A stretch of 64,000 nucleotides of DNA from Pedobacter namyangjuensis (GTDB taxonomy: Bacteria; Bacteroidota; Bacteroidia; Sphingobacteriales; Sphingobacteriaceae): NCBI RefSeq assembly GCF_003313325.1, contig NZ_QMHQ01000003.1:372001-436000 (forward strand), written 5' to 3'. The position numbers were made by a program, and so were the translations under genes. Each line of letters opens with the position of its first letter. The first letter of the stretch is position 1. The notes under the pieces are model-generated. The model saw only the letters and a list, made by a program, of their open reading frames with translations, did no database searches and was not told the origin of the DNA. Shown here one piece after another: positions 17,691 to 27,124 of this stretch.

Positions 17691-18195
17691 AAACTATCCT
17701 TATTCCGTTAAAACAATCGTCTTGACAACCATCTTCTATAAAACCAGCCGACGAGATTAAGCCATTGTTATTTGCCTCAAATGTAGTCTTTGCATTTTTT
17801 CGCTTCAGCAACCAAGTAGATTTTGCTTTAGCATAAACTTCATCTAGCGTTAAAGTTGCGGCACCATTTTCATGCGTATTTAAATTGGTAGCGTCTTCAG
17901 TCCACTTTTCCCGTTCAATAATCTCCATTCCGGTTGGTTTGTAATTTACGGTTTGAGCAATGAACGATCTCTCCACCACTTTTCCATTTTTAACGGAAAT
18001 AACGGTGTTAGTGCTATAACCCGTCCATGAACCAAAAGTAACTTTATAACTATAAGTATTATTGCTTTCTTGTTTAAAGGCTAACCAAGTTCTATAACTT
18101 CTTTCAAAAGCATTTTGGTCAACAATATCATCTTTCTTGCAAGATCCAAATAAGCTGAAAGTTAGCGCTAATAGTAAGTAAAGGTTTCTTTTCAT
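17671..18195 (-). CDS. Lipoprotein, hypothetical (174 aa)
   Basis: The lipoprotein signal MKRNLYLLLALTFSLFGSC gives a lipidated Cys19 followed by KKDD. The mature part is beta-rich (TYSYKVTFGSWTGYSTNTVISVKNG is typical) and carries a C-terminal CQDDC pair (about residues 157-161). I do not recognise a family with certainty; it resembles small DUF6174-like domains of lipoproteins. It is convergent with and overlaps the histidine kinase gene by 20 bp. Confidence 0.75.
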   Translation of the reverse strand: MKRNLYLLLALTFSLFGSCKKDDIVDQNAFERSYRTWLAFKQESNNTYSYKVTFGSWTGYSTNTVISVKNGKVVERSFIAQTVNYKPTGMEIIEREKWTEDATNLNTHENGAATLTLDEVYAKAKSTWLLKRKNAKTTFEANNNGLISSAGFIEDGCQDDCFNGIRIVSIQKDF

Positions 18196-18264
18196 GTTGA
18201 TTACGTTTATTGCCTATACGGAACAAGACAACGAATCGCTACAGTTAAAAATAAAATAGCGTAA

Positions 18265-19101
18265 TCATTTATACTTCAATTGATAGGCAACAACGGAGTT
18301 GGCATTGAACGTTGGCACCCAAAGTGTGTTGGCTTTTGGGTCGAAACCGATATCTGCCGTATTCATTTTACCTTGTACATCTAAAAGCTTATCCTTGGTA
18401 CCGTCTTTACGCACGTGATAAATAATCCCAGCCCAGCAGGTAACTAAAAAATCGCCGTTAGGCAAGCGCTCTAAACCGTCGCCCGATTTTTCGAATCCGC
18501 TGGCAATTACTGTTTTATTTTTGTTCTTATCAAACTTTATCAATTCTGGTCCTGCCAGGGCATACAAATCGTCTTTAACAAATTTTAATCCATTTGCCGC
18601 CATAACGTTTTCAAGATATACCGTACTTTGTCCATTTGCAATGCGATGGATTTTATTCGTTCTTGTATCAGAAACGTATACAACACCTTTTTTATCTATG
18701 GCAATATCATTTAAAAAAATAGCGTTAGGCACTTCAATCTTTTCTATAATTTTTCCATTAGATAAATCTATACAAACTACGGCAGTAATATCAGCCACGT
18801 AAAGCTTGCCTTTGTAAATCGCCATTCCTTTTGGGGCGTTTAAACCTGTAATCCAAGTCGCGTTTTTTACAGACCCATCTAAATTTAAAATAGCTACGCC
18901 ACCTTTTCCGTCTTTTACATTTCCCTCTCCATCAATTAAAGAAACGTAGAGTTCCTTTTTTTCTGCCACATAAACTACCGATTCGGGTACGGGCAACTGT
19001 TCTTTTGCCTCCCAAAGTTTTTCTAATTTAATGGTTTGGGCATTAACATTACTCACAAATAAAAGTGCTAAAACGGAAAGGAAAGTTCTCATAAAATACA
19101 T
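18265..19101 (-). CDS. Secreted SMP-30/NHL-type beta-propeller protein
   Basis: 278 residues, with a signal peptide (MRTFLSVLALLFVSNVNA when started from the second Met at 19092; the Met at 19101 is the alternative). The mature part has repeated blades such as APKGMAIYKGKLYVAD, LNDIAIDKKGVVYVSDTR and ANGLKFVKDDLYALAGP, typical of SMP-30/gluconolactonase-like or NHL propellers. It could be a lactonase or a binding protein; acidic metal ligands cannot be confirmed by eye. It stands between a lipoprotein gene and a divergent CarboxypepD_reg-type gene. Confidence 0.8.
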   Translation of the reverse strand: MYFMRTFLSVLALLFVSNVNAQTIKLEKLWEAKEQLPVPESVVYVAEKKELYVSLIDGEGNVKDGKGGVAILNLDGSVKNATWITGLNAPKGMAIYKGKLYVADITAVVCIDLSNGKIIEKIEVPNAIFLNDIAIDKKGVVYVSDTRTNKIHRIANGQSTVYLENVMAANGLKFVKDDLYALAGPELIKFDKNKNKTVIASGFEKSGDGLERLPNGDFLVTCWAGIIYHVRKDGTKDKLLDVQGKMNTADIGFDPKANTLWVPTFNANSVVAYQLKYK

Positions 19102-19237
19102 TTAAGATGATTATTGATTGCTAAAATAGGTAAAACCATGCGATTCTACCTAACAGCTAAACGCTCTATTAAGATTTATAATTAAAAAATTAACTATTTT
19201 TAACTAATTTAGAATGAGCAAATTGACCTCATGTAGA

Positions 19238-19245
19238 TATATTTG
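19238..19245 (+). promoter_or_regulatory. -7 box TATATTTG
   Basis: Matches TAnnTTTG and lies 5 bp before the ATG at 19251, implying a very short or leaderless transcript. No good -33 box at standard spacing. Confidence 0.4.
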
Positions 19246-19250
19246 ATAGT

Positions 19251-19955
19251 ATGCGAAGCGCAATTTTAACCCTCTTAATTTTATGCTGCAAATTTGCTGT
19301 GTATGCCCAAAACAACAGCGTAATGGGTTTTGTGCAATCAAACGAGCAGAGAAAAACTAGTGCTTTTATCTTAAATCAAACCAGCGGGGCAAGAGCCACC
19401 AGTAATATTAGAGGAGAATTTAGCATTCTTGCGAAGCAGGGCGATACATTAGTTACAAATTTGAAAGGTCATAAAGCGGATACGCTTATTTACGGCAATC
19501 AAAAATTTATTGTAGTTAATTTAAAACCCTCTGTTATCAATTTAAAGGAAGTTAAAATTACGGCTAAAAAAATCTCTCCAGAAGAAACGTACGAGAATTT
19601 GAAAGAAGAATACAAAGAAATTTACAGGAAGGGAGATACCAAAGACATGATTTATGTTAGCGGCTTCCCTCCTGGTATTGGAATTAGTATTGATAAAATT
19701 TATAATGCCTTAAGTAGAGAAGGTAAAAACGCCAGAAAATTACAACGCATACTAACCAACGATTATAAAAACAATGTTGTAGACCAAAAATTTAACGAAA
19801 CCTTGGTAACAAACATAACCAAGTTAAGCGGTATAAAACTAAAAGATTTTATGCTAACCAACCGACCGAGCTATGATTTTGCTGCAAATGCAACCGAACT
19901 GGATTTAGCAAATTACATTCTAGCGAAAGTGAATGAAAATCCCTATTGGAAATAG
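19251..19955 (+). CDS. Exported protein with carboxypeptidase-like regulatory domain
   Basis: 234 residues. Signal peptide to about residue 19 (AVYAQ). Residues 22-95 look like a CarboxypepD_reg-like beta sandwich (VMGFVQSNEQRKTSAFI, ATSNIRGEFSILAKQGDTL, VNLKPSVINLKEVKI), the domain that opens many Bacteroidota outer-membrane proteins. The rest is helical and charged without a known domain. It ends tail to tail with the DUF3817 gene with no base between the two stop codons. Function unknown. Confidence 0.75.
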   Translation: MRSAILTLLILCCKFAVYAQNNSVMGFVQSNEQRKTSAFILNQTSGARATSNIRGEFSILAKQGDTLVTNLKGHKADTLIYGNQKFIVVNLKPSVINLKEVKITAKKISPEETYENLKEEYKEIYRKGDTKDMIYVSGFPPGIGISIDKIYNALSREGKNARKLQRILTNDYKNNVVDQKFNETLVTNITKLSGIKLKDFMLTNRPSYDFAANATELDLANYILAKVNENPYWK

Positions 19956-20258
19956 CTAAGAAACTTGCTTAGTGTTATCTTCTTTCGCTAATTTTTTATC
20001 TACAATAAATGGGGCAAAAGGTAATAAAGATGCTAGAAAAATAAAAACCACTTTACCGAACTTCCACTTTTGCTCTTGCCATGCCAACACTAAACATGCG
20101 GCATAAAGTACAAAAAGAAGTCCGTGTGCCCAACCCGTATATTTTACCGCTAGTGGCATACCAGCCCAATATTTTAAAGGCATAGCGATGAATAAAAGTA
20201 AAAGGTAAGAGATACCCTCTGCAACGGCAACTTTTCTAAAAATGTTTAGTGAGCTCAT
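19956..20258 (-). CDS. DUF3817 small membrane protein
   Basis: 100 residues with three membrane segments (about 13-32, 40-60, 68-86) and the pattern RKVAVAEGISYLLLLFIAMPLKY...G..HGLLFVLY typical of DUF3817 integral membrane proteins. Function is not established for the family. The C-terminal tail is short and charged. It is convergent with the preceding gene and faces away from hscB by about 95 bp. Confidence 0.85.
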   Translation of the reverse strand: MSSLNIFRKVAVAEGISYLLLLFIAMPLKYWAGMPLAVKYTGWAHGLLFVLYAACLVLAWQEQKWKFGKVVFIFLASLLPFAPFIVDKKLAKEDNTKQVS

Positions 20259-20352
20259 GATGAAATGATTTTTTCAAAAATAGGCAAAGAATGCTATTTA
20301 AATTAGATCATTTGGCATTTTTACATTTAGCAAACGGATTTTGAGTAATAGT

Positions 20353-20874
20353 TTAGCTCATTTTTGCCAAGCTCTCTTTAATGCGCCAAAGGTATTTACT
20401 TCGGTAAAAATTGTCTTTGATTTGCGCCAAAATACCAGTTCTTTCCGCAGTTTCGTGATCGAACTGTTGGCTAAGCTTTTCAAACTCTGTTTTCAATCCA
20501 TTTTCAAATGCTTCAATTTGCGCCTTTATTTGTACGCTCTTAGTTGCATCAGGTTCAAACTGCAAATCCATTAGGGCCTCGTTTACATCCATCATCTCCA
20601 TCAAAAAATCTTGAGGCAATGCATAATTTTCCCCTTCTGTAATCTGACCTTCTAAATCCAATACATACTGCAAGCGTTTATTGGCGTCTTTTAATACTTG
20701 AAATGCTTTGTTGTTTAGGGTAGAAAGCTCCAAAACTTCTTGCTGTTTTTCTTCCGTTTCGTTTATATAAAAATCGGGATGATACTTTTTGCTCAATGCA
20801 TAAAACTGTTGTTTAACCAAATTTTGATCTGGATTAAAACTAACTGGAAGATTATAAAGCTCGAAATAATTCAT
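20353..20874 (-). CDS. hscB: Fe-S cluster co-chaperone HscB (J domain)
   Basis: J-domain co-chaperone that delivers the Fe-S scaffold IscU to HscA/DnaK. The 173 residues show an N-terminal J domain with HPD at 32-34 in SKKYHPDFY and a C-terminal three-helix HSCB domain (about 85-170, DFLMEMMDVNEALMDL, then KDNFYRSKYLWRIKESL). It lies downstream of rseP on the same strand, separated by a short AGAAGGT tract at 20876-20900. No other isc gene is in the window. Confidence 0.92.
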   Translation of the reverse strand: MNYFELYNLPVSFNPDQNLVKQQFYALSKKYHPDFYINETEEKQQEVLELSTLNNKAFQVLKDANKRLQYVLDLEGQITEGENYALPQDFLMEMMDVNEALMDLQFEPDATKSVQIKAQIEAFENGLKTEFEKLSQQFDHETAERTGILAQIKDNFYRSKYLWRIKESLAKMS

Positions 20875-20875
20875 A

Positions 20876-20905
20876 AAAGGTAGAAGGTAGAAGGTAGAAG
20901 ATTAA
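20876..20905. repeat. AGGTAGAAGGTAGA tandem tract
   Basis: Three or four copies of a 9-bp AAGGTAGAA unit fill the gap between hscB and rseP. Confidence 0.8.
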
Positions 20906-20952
20906 AGGTAAACGACAAGCTTACAATTTAGGCCTTCTACCTTACACCTATT

Positions 20953-22335
20953 TTATTTTCCAAATAATTTTAAAATATCGTTACCAAAGGCGAACACCAT
21001 TAAACTTAATAGAATTACAAAACCTACCACTTGGGCTCGTTCCATAAACTTATCGCCTAGTGGCTTGCCTTTAATCATTTCTATAATTAAAAAAACTACG
21101 TGGCCACCATCCAAGGCTGGTATTGGCAATAGATTCATAAACGCCAAGGCAATGGAAATTAATCCCGTTAGGCTCCAGAACTTCTCCCATTCAAATTCAG
21201 CTCCGTAAACCTTTGCAATACCGATAGGACTGCTGATATTTCTTGCGCTAACCTTACCAGTTATCATTTTCCAGATACCTTTCGCATTATCGGCAAAGGT
21301 TGTCCATGTTTTTTCAGCACCTACACCAAACGATTCGAAAAAGCCGAAGTCGATGTGTTTAACAGGTAGTTTAGCTGTACCGAAGACCACTCCTATTGTA
21401 CCGTCGGCAGCAACTTTAGGAGAAACTTCAATCGTTTTACCTTCTCTAATAATACTTAGGTTTATTTGTTTACCACGATTTTTATCAGCAACGTCTGTTA
21501 TTTGATCTCTGAATATAATTGGATTGCCATTGACAGCAATAATGCTATCGCCTTTTTTAATCCCTGCATCAAATGCCGGAGCTACAGTAGGCGCTGGTTT
21601 TTTACCCATCAAGCGAGATAATAGCGATAACTTTTCTGGCGTATGGTCGTTTACTGCCAAAACTGCATGAACTGGATTTCTCGGCGCTACAAATTCTTTA
21701 ATTCCATGTTTAGAAAGACTGTCTAAAATCGTTTCTGGAACACGGAGATCAATCGCTTTGCCATCTCTAGAAACTGTTAATTTCGGACTACCCAAAAGCA
21801 CCTTTGAACTTAACAGTTCATCAAACTTTATAACTTTCTGGCCATTTAAGGCTAGAATTTTATCGCCAGTTTGTATACCAATAGCACGACCAACCTTACC
21901 CGGACTTACACCATTAGTCAGTTGATCATTTGGAATATAGTCTTCGCCATATTTGAATGTTACCATCCAGAAAATGAAAATACCAACAATAATATTTACA
22001 ATGATACCGCCCAACATTACAATTAAACGTTGCCAAGCTGGTTTAGAACGAAACTCCCAAGGTTCTGCAGGCAAAGCCATCTGTTCGGTGTCCATAGATT
22101 CGTCTATCATTCCTGATATTTTAACGTAACCACCTAAAGGCAACCAACCTACCCCGTATTCTGTATCGCCCACTTTAAAGCTAAAAAGTTTAAAACCCCA
22201 AGCGTCAAAGAAAAGATAAAATTTTTCAACTTTTATTCCGAAAGCACGAGCCGCTAAAAAATGTCCTAATTCGTGTAAAATAACTAGTATTGATAATCCC
22301 AGCAAAAGCTGGCCCGCCATAATCAGTCCGTCCAT
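20953..22335 (-). CDS. rseP: RIP metalloprotease RseP (site-2 protease)
   Basis: Zinc protease that cuts within membrane segments, usually of anti-sigma factors. The 460 residues show HELGH (21-25) in the first membrane helix, two PDZ domains (around 140-200 and 240-310) and the second active-site motif NLLPIPALDGGH (about 411-422) in a late helix. At least four membrane segments. It follows dxr by 52 bp; the pair dxr-rseP is a common arrangement. The gap carries TATTTAG repeats. Active-site residues are all present. Confidence 0.95.
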   Translation of the reverse strand: MDGLIMAGQLLLGLSILVILHELGHFLAARAFGIKVEKFYLFFDAWGFKLFSFKVGDTEYGVGWLPLGGYVKISGMIDESMDTEQMALPAEPWEFRSKPAWQRLIVMLGGIIVNIIVGIFIFWMVTFKYGEDYIPNDQLTNGVSPGKVGRAIGIQTGDKILALNGQKVIKFDELLSSKVLLGSPKLTVSRDGKAIDLRVPETILDSLSKHGIKEFVAPRNPVHAVLAVNDHTPEKLSLLSRLMGKKPAPTVAPAFDAGIKKGDSIIAVNGNPIIFRDQITDVADKNRGKQINLSIIREGKTIEVSPKVAADGTIGVVFGTAKLPVKHIDFGFFESFGVGAEKTWTTFADNAKGIWKMITGKVSARNISSPIGIAKVYGAEFEWEKFWSLTGLISIALAFMNLLPIPALDGGHVVFLIIEMIKGKPLGDKFMERAQVVGFVILLSLMVFAFGNDILKLFGK

Positions 22336-22338
22336 ATA

Positions 22339-22378
22339 TTGTATTAGTATTTAGTATTTAGTATTTAGTATTTAGTAT
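22339..22378. repeat. TAGTATT/TATTTAG tandem tract
   Basis: About five copies of a 9-bp AGTATTTAG unit lie in the 52-bp gap between rseP and dxr. A shorter version occurs at 28088-28104 upstream of the glycosyltransferase gene. Confidence 0.8.
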
Positions 22379-22387
22379 GAGATTTGT

Positions 22388-23539
22388 TTATTTCTGTTTT
22401 GTTACGAGTTCGGTGGCAAATATACGTGTCTGCTGGTCGGTTTCTAAATAATTATCCAAAGTTGGCGTAGCAACGAAAGCAATTGTCTCCATACATTCTG
22501 CAATTACGTCGCTCATTTCCAAAAAGCCAATATTATCTTTTAAAAATGCATCAACCACTATTTCGTTGGCAGCATTTAAGATACAGGGCATGTTTCCACC
22601 TTTGTCCATAGCTTTATAGGCAAGCCCAAGGTTACGAAAACTTTCTGTATCTGCACTAGCAAATGTTAATTCGGGATAGTTTAGAAAGCTAAAACGCTCG
22701 AAATTTGTAGCAATACGTTGAGGATATGCTAAGGCATAATGTATTGGCAACTTCATGTCTGGCACGCCCATTTGCGCCTTTATAGAGCCATCTGTAAACT
22801 GCACCATAGAATGAATAATAGATTGAGGATGCACTACAACTTCGATTTGATGGGCAGATAGCGCAAACAACCACTTCGCCTCAATCGCTTCTAAACCTTT
22901 GTTCATGAGCGATGCCGAATCTATGGTTATTTTAGCACCCATAACCCAATTAGGATGTTTTAGCGCCTGTGTTTTATTTACAGTAGCTAAAAAAGCCAAA
23001 TCCTTTCCTCTAAATGGCCCGCCAGATGCAGTCAATAATATTTTTTCGATTGGATTATGCTCCTCGCCTACTAAACATTGAAAAATTGCCGAGTGTTCAG
23101 AATCTACAGGAATAATTTTCACACCATTTTCTTTGGCCAATTGCATTACAAGTTCGCCAGCCACTACCAAGGTTTCCTTGTTAGCAAGGCCTATGTCTTT
23201 TTTGGCATTAATAGCGGCAATAGTAGGTTTTAAACCAACTGAGCCCATAATTGCAGTTAGCACCAGTTGCGTTGTAGTAATTTCTACCGCAGCAATTAAG
23301 GCATCTTCTCCGCATAATACATTGATACCAGGCAAAGCTTGTTTCACTTTCGAAAAATGATCTTCGCAAGTAATTACCACCATTTCTGGCTTAAACTCTA
23401 AAGCTTGCTCAATTAATAAAGCTGCATTATTTTGCGCTGTTAAAGCATCAATTTTATACAGATCGGGGTTTGCCCTAACAACTTCTAAGGCTTGTGTACC
23501 AATTGATCCGGTACTGCCTAATATGGATATGTGTTTCAA
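22388..23539 (-). CDS. dxr: 1-deoxy-D-xylulose 5-phosphate reductoisomerase
   Basis: NADPH-dependent second enzyme of the MEP isoprenoid pathway, cytoplasmic. The 383 residues begin with the Rossmann motif ILGSTGSIGTQ (5-15). The metal and substrate region VDSEHSAIFQ, the flexible loop region with PNWVMGAKITIDSASLMNKGLE, and LAYPQR are all present. Length matches the family. It is followed by rseP. ATG at 23539 places the Rossmann motif at the very N-terminus, as usual. Confidence 0.97.
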   Translation of the reverse strand: MKHISILGSTGSIGTQALEVVRANPDLYKIDALTAQNNAALLIEQALEFKPEMVVITCEDHFSKVKQALPGINVLCGEDALIAAVEITTTQLVLTAIMGSVGLKPTIAAINAKKDIGLANKETLVVAGELVMQLAKENGVKIIPVDSEHSAIFQCLVGEEHNPIEKILLTASGGPFRGKDLAFLATVNKTQALKHPNWVMGAKITIDSASLMNKGLEAIEAKWLFALSAHQIEVVVHPQSIIHSMVQFTDGSIKAQMGVPDMKLPIHYALAYPQRIATNFERFSFLNYPELTFASADTESFRNLGLAYKAMDKGGNMPCILNAANEIVVDAFLKDNIGFLEMSDVIAECMETIAFVATPTLDNYLETDQQTRIFATELVTKQK

Positions 23540-23560
23540 ACTTCTTTACAGTATTTTATC

Positions 23561-23623
23561 TTTGTCATGCAGAGCAAAGCGAAGCATCTATTTCAGAGAT
23601 TCCTCGTTCCTCGGAATGACAAA
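23561..23623. repeat. Palindromic intergenic repeat (TTTGTCAT...ATGACAAA)
   Basis: 63-bp element with ends TTTGTCAT and ATGACAAA and a partly paired interior (AGCGAAGCATCT / AGATTCCTCGTTCCTC). It is related to the palindromes around hisF and is a type often seen in Bacteroidota intergenic DNA. It lies between dxr and the GH3 gene and touches the GH3 stop region. Confidence 0.75.
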
Positions 23624-25123
23624 TTATGTTATATATCTCTCCAAAACTTCGGCTAATTTTCTATCGTTACTAAGTCTTGGAACTTTGTTTTGCCCACCCA
23701 ATTTACCTTCGGCACGCATAAGGTTTACAAAGGCATCTTTAGCTAAATTTCTTATTATTAATGGCTGTAAAATTTTGCCTTCAATTAAATCAAAGTAGTA
23801 AATATTTTTCTTCTGTAAAGCTTCGTCAACTTTTTTAGCGAAAGCAGTTAAATCTGCCGGTGCTTTCTCAAACTCTACAAACCACTCGTGAAACGGCAAC
23901 TGCCCTTCAGGCGCATTAACTTGCGGTGCTACGGTAAATTCTGTAATCTCTACACCCTCTTCATTTGCTACCGATAAAAGGGCATGTTCCACTTCTTCGC
24001 CAATTACGTGTTCGCCAAAAGCAGAAATAAAGTGTTTTATTCTTCCTGTTACTAATATTTTGTAAGGATTTGTAGAAACGAATTTAACTGTATCGCCGAT
24101 GCTGTAACCCCATAAACCAGCGTTTGTGTTCAAAATTAAGGCGTAGTTTACGTCAACCTTAACTTCTGCTAGACTTAAACGCGTAGGACTTTCACTGTAG
24201 TATTCATCTGCCGGAATAAACTCGTAGAAAATTCCCGCATCTGCTAATAACAACAAACTTTTGTCTTGCTGTGAATCCTGATACGCGATAAAACCCTCAG
24301 AAGCAGGATAGGTTTCTATAGCTGCTATTTTTTTGCCAATGCTGGTTTCAATTTTTGCCCTGTAAGGTTCGAAATTTACGCCACCATAAACAAAAAGACT
24401 AAAATTTTTAAAGATATCTTTGATTTTCTTTCCATCAGCCTTGGCGCTTAACCTATCAAAATACATTTGTACCCAAGGTGGGATACCGGAAATTAAGGTC
24501 ATATCCTCGTTAAAGGTTTCCTCAACAATAGCATCCACTTTTTCTTCCCAATCTTCTATACAATTAGTTTGGTAAGACGGCAACCTGTTCTTTTGCAAAT
24601 AGGCCGGTACCAAATGCGCCACAATACCCGATAATCGGCCAACGTTTATGCCGTTTTTTTTTGTTAACACCGGACTGCCTTGCAAGAAAATCATTTTACC
24701 ATTCACAAAATCGGCGTTACCGGTCTCGTGGATATAGGTCAAGAGCGCATTTCTGGCCGCCTTTATATGTTCGGGCATAGATTCTTTGGAAATGGGAATA
24801 TATTTTACGCCAGATGTAGTGCCGGAAGTTTTAGCAAAATAAGCGGGCTTCCCTTTCCAAAGCACGTCTTCCTCACCTGCCACAACTCTATCAACATAAG
24901 GTTTTAGAGCTTCATAGTCGCCTATTGGCACATATTTCTTAAAATCCTGGTAAGTTTTAATCTCATTAAAATGATGATCTTTCCCGAAGGCCGTATTTTG
25001 AGCAGTATTAATTAATCGCTTAAGTATTTTCTCTTGCGCAACTATCGGATTTTTCTTCCATTTGTTGATTCCTTGTACAACCCAAGATGCAAATGGCTTA
25101 CTAAGCGCTGCTTTTAATCCCAT
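23624..25123 (-). CDS. GH3-like acyl-adenylating enzyme family protein
   Basis: About 499 residues when started at the ATG at 25123 (MGLKAALSKPFASWV). The open frame can be extended to 25165, but the added codons come from a GGGGCTT/AAGCCCC-like palindromic stretch and look untranslated. Motifs include FAKTSGTTSGVKYIPISKESM (ATP-binding, here about 110-130), ETYPASEGFIAYQ and LWGYSIGDTVKFVSTNP, fitting the GH3 branch of the ANL adenylating superfamily. In plants GH3 enzymes couple amino acids to hormones; the bacterial substrate is unknown. No partner gene is obvious nearby. Confidence 0.88.
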   Translation of the reverse strand: MGLKAALSKPFASWVVQGINKWKKNPIVAQEKILKRLINTAQNTAFGKDHHFNEIKTYQDFKKYVPIGDYEALKPYVDRVVAGEEDVLWKGKPAYFAKTSGTTSGVKYIPISKESMPEHIKAARNALLTYIHETGNADFVNGKMIFLQGSPVLTKKNGINVGRLSGIVAHLVPAYLQKNRLPSYQTNCIEDWEEKVDAIVEETFNEDMTLISGIPPWVQMYFDRLSAKADGKKIKDIFKNFSLFVYGGVNFEPYRAKIETSIGKKIAAIETYPASEGFIAYQDSQQDKSLLLLADAGIFYEFIPADEYYSESPTRLSLAEVKVDVNYALILNTNAGLWGYSIGDTVKFVSTNPYKILVTGRIKHFISAFGEHVIGEEVEHALLSVANEEGVEITEFTVAPQVNAPEGQLPFHEWFVEFEKAPADLTAFAKKVDEALQKKNIYYFDLIEGKILQPLIIRNLAKDAFVNLMRAEGKLGGQNKVPRLSNDRKLAEVLERYIT

Positions 25124-25235
25124 AAACCCCAAACCCCTAAAGGGGCTTCTCCTTCCTATTGTCAATACTAAAGCTAATATTAGTCGTTACCATATTTAAG
25201 GCAATTTTTTAAAATCCCATTAGGGAATTTAGGAG

Positions 25236-26090
25236 TTAAACAATATTGTGTATAATATCCGGATCTTTATCTCCTTTATAATTGCTCATCATTTTTCTGT
25301 AGGCAACCGTTAGGGCTACACTAGATAGTGGAACAATTAAAAACGAACTAACCATATTTACTATAAAAGCAATTATAGGCCATTTCAAATAACTAAAAAA
25401 TAGATATAGAAAATAAGCGCCTGCCAACACCAATAACAACAATAAAATTTGCGTAAAGTTTCCTTTGGTTGTAGCTAAGCTCAGTTTTATAGATTCGAAA
25501 GATTTTGCATTTTTATCTATAATAAAAAATGGGAAGAAAGAGATTCTAATCCAAATCATAAAAATGGCTAAGACGCCTATTGCCACAGCTACGGTAATAA
25601 TTACATCTCCGGCTGCTTGAAAATCTTCTACAAAGCCACTTCTAACCATAAATCTTAAAATAGGATCTATGATATAGAGCACTGGCATTAAGAACACGCC
25701 TGCAATAATTATACAAATGGTAAAATAAAGCGTTGCAAGTACGAAACGGATAATTTGCGAACGGGTTGGCAATGTACCCACAATGGTTACATCCGTTTCT
25801 TCATCGTCTAAAAGATGAAAAATATACTTAAACAACGACAAATTGATGGTAAAGTAAAGCAAAACGAATACTAAAGCCATTAACGTACTTAAGGCCGGAT
25901 TTACGTCTTTTAAAAAAAAGGCCATCAATCCCGAAGCATTTGATGTGATGAACATCAAAAAGCAAAGCGTAGCAATAGAAAAATAATGCCTACTGGTAAC
26001 TTGCCAAGCTTTATGAATTACCTCGTTTACCGCGAAGGTGCTCTCCTTTAAAAACTCGACAAAAGCACGTTGCTTTAAAAACTCTATCAT
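25236..26090 (-). CDS. Integral membrane protein, hypothetical
   Basis: 284 residues with about six hydrophobic segments (around 37-60, 72-98, 115-145, 162-185, 210-235, 240-262) and no recognised family. The start ATG overlaps the glycosyltransferase stop by 4 nt (ATGA type), so translation is probably coupled and the protein may assist that enzyme. A cytoplasmic N-terminus with two KE-rich helices precedes the first membrane segment. Confidence 0.8.
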   Translation of the reverse strand: MIEFLKQRAFVEFLKESTFAVNEVIHKAWQVTSRHYFSIATLCFLMFITSNASGLMAFFLKDVNPALSTLMALVFVLLYFTINLSLFKYIFHLLDDEETDVTIVGTLPTRSQIIRFVLATLYFTICIIIAGVFLMPVLYIIDPILRFMVRSGFVEDFQAAGDVIITVAVAIGVLAIFMIWIRISFFPFFIIDKNAKSFESIKLSLATTKGNFTQILLLLLVLAGAYFLYLFFSYLKWPIIAFIVNMVSSFLIVPLSSVALTVAYRKMMSNYKGDKDPDIIHNIV

Positions 26091-27055
26091 GATTGTTTAA
26101 ATATTACTCTTTTAACAAAATCCTGTATAAAACCGAAGCCGTAGGCGGTTAATTGGATAAAAGATGCTGCTACACTCAAAAATGCAATTTTTATTGATTT
26201 ATTAACCTGCCAAGCATGAAAAAATATCAACAAAAAGTAAAGTAGCACCAGGAAATTAAAAATATACGCCAAAGGCGGATAAATAACGTTTAACAATAAC
26301 GTTGTAGCCATTCCTATTACCGCTACTGCCGGAAAAAAGTGTACTAATTTGAGCTCTGCCGGGAAATGTTTGTAAATATTGATACGAGCTCTGCCGAAAA
26401 AGTGCAGTTGTTTATAAAACTGCGCAAAACTTGTGCGGCGTTTATGGTAAACTTTAGCTGCAGGAATCAAACCAATTTTAAATCCATTTTCATGGATACG
26501 GATACTGTATTCGATATCCTCTCCCAATCTTGTTAATATAAAACCGCCAACTTTCTCCCATACTTCTCTAGAAACACCCATGTTAAAACTACGCGGATGA
26601 AACTGGCCGATATGTTTTTTATTTCCCCTAATACCACCGGTTGTAAATGGCGATGTCATGGCGTAACTGATAGCTTTTTGTACTGGTGTAAAAGTTTGGT
26701 GCGCTGCGTCCGGTCCGCCATAAGCATCTAACTGATGCTCGAAAAGATAATCTCTAACAATTTCTAAATAATCTTCGGGAATAAGGCAGTCGGAATCAAA
26801 AATCACAAAATAATCGCCCTTGGCATGTTCGAAACCAAAATTTCGGGCAAAGCCTTGACCTGCATTTTCTTTAAAAAAATATTTAACGTCTAGCTTATCA
26901 GCATAAGAAGCTACAATATTTTTGGCATCGTTTACAGATCCATCTTCAATAACCAAAACCTCAAACTGCATGTAAGTTTGCTTGGTAAGCGTAGCTAACA
27001 ATTCGTTTATTTCTTGCGGGCGGTTATAAAGTGGAATTATTATAGAGAAAAACAT
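26087..27055 (-). CDS. Family 2 glycosyltransferase, membrane-bound
   Basis: 322 residues. N-terminal GT-A fold with IIIPLYNRP, VIEDGS (about 35-40), NAGQGFARNFG and the metal-binding FDSDC (about 90). The acceptor region shows FNMGVSREVWEKVGGF and LGEDIEYSIR. Two or three membrane segments form the C-terminus (about 240-315). Probably builds a cell-surface glycan. It follows the DPM1-like transferase by 69 bp and overlaps a membrane-protein gene, so the three are likely one transcription unit. Confidence 0.9.
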   Translation of the reverse strand: MFFSIIIPLYNRPQEINELLATLTKQTYMQFEVLVIEDGSVNDAKNIVASYADKLDVKYFFKENAGQGFARNFGFEHAKGDYFVIFDSDCLIPEDYLEIVRDYLFEHQLDAYGGPDAAHQTFTPVQKAISYAMTSPFTTGGIRGNKKHIGQFHPRSFNMGVSREVWEKVGGFILTRLGEDIEYSIRIHENGFKIGLIPAAKVYHKRRTSFAQFYKQLHFFGRARINIYKHFPAELKLVHFFPAVAVIGMATTLLLNVIYPPLAYIFNFLVLLYFLLIFFHAWQVNKSIKIAFLSVAASFIQLTAYGFGFIQDFVKRVIFKQS

Positions 27056-27124
27056 TTTTTAAGATTGGAGGTTGAAGGAATTAAGGTGAGGTTTGAGCGG
27101 TAAAAACGTTGCGCCTTATACCTT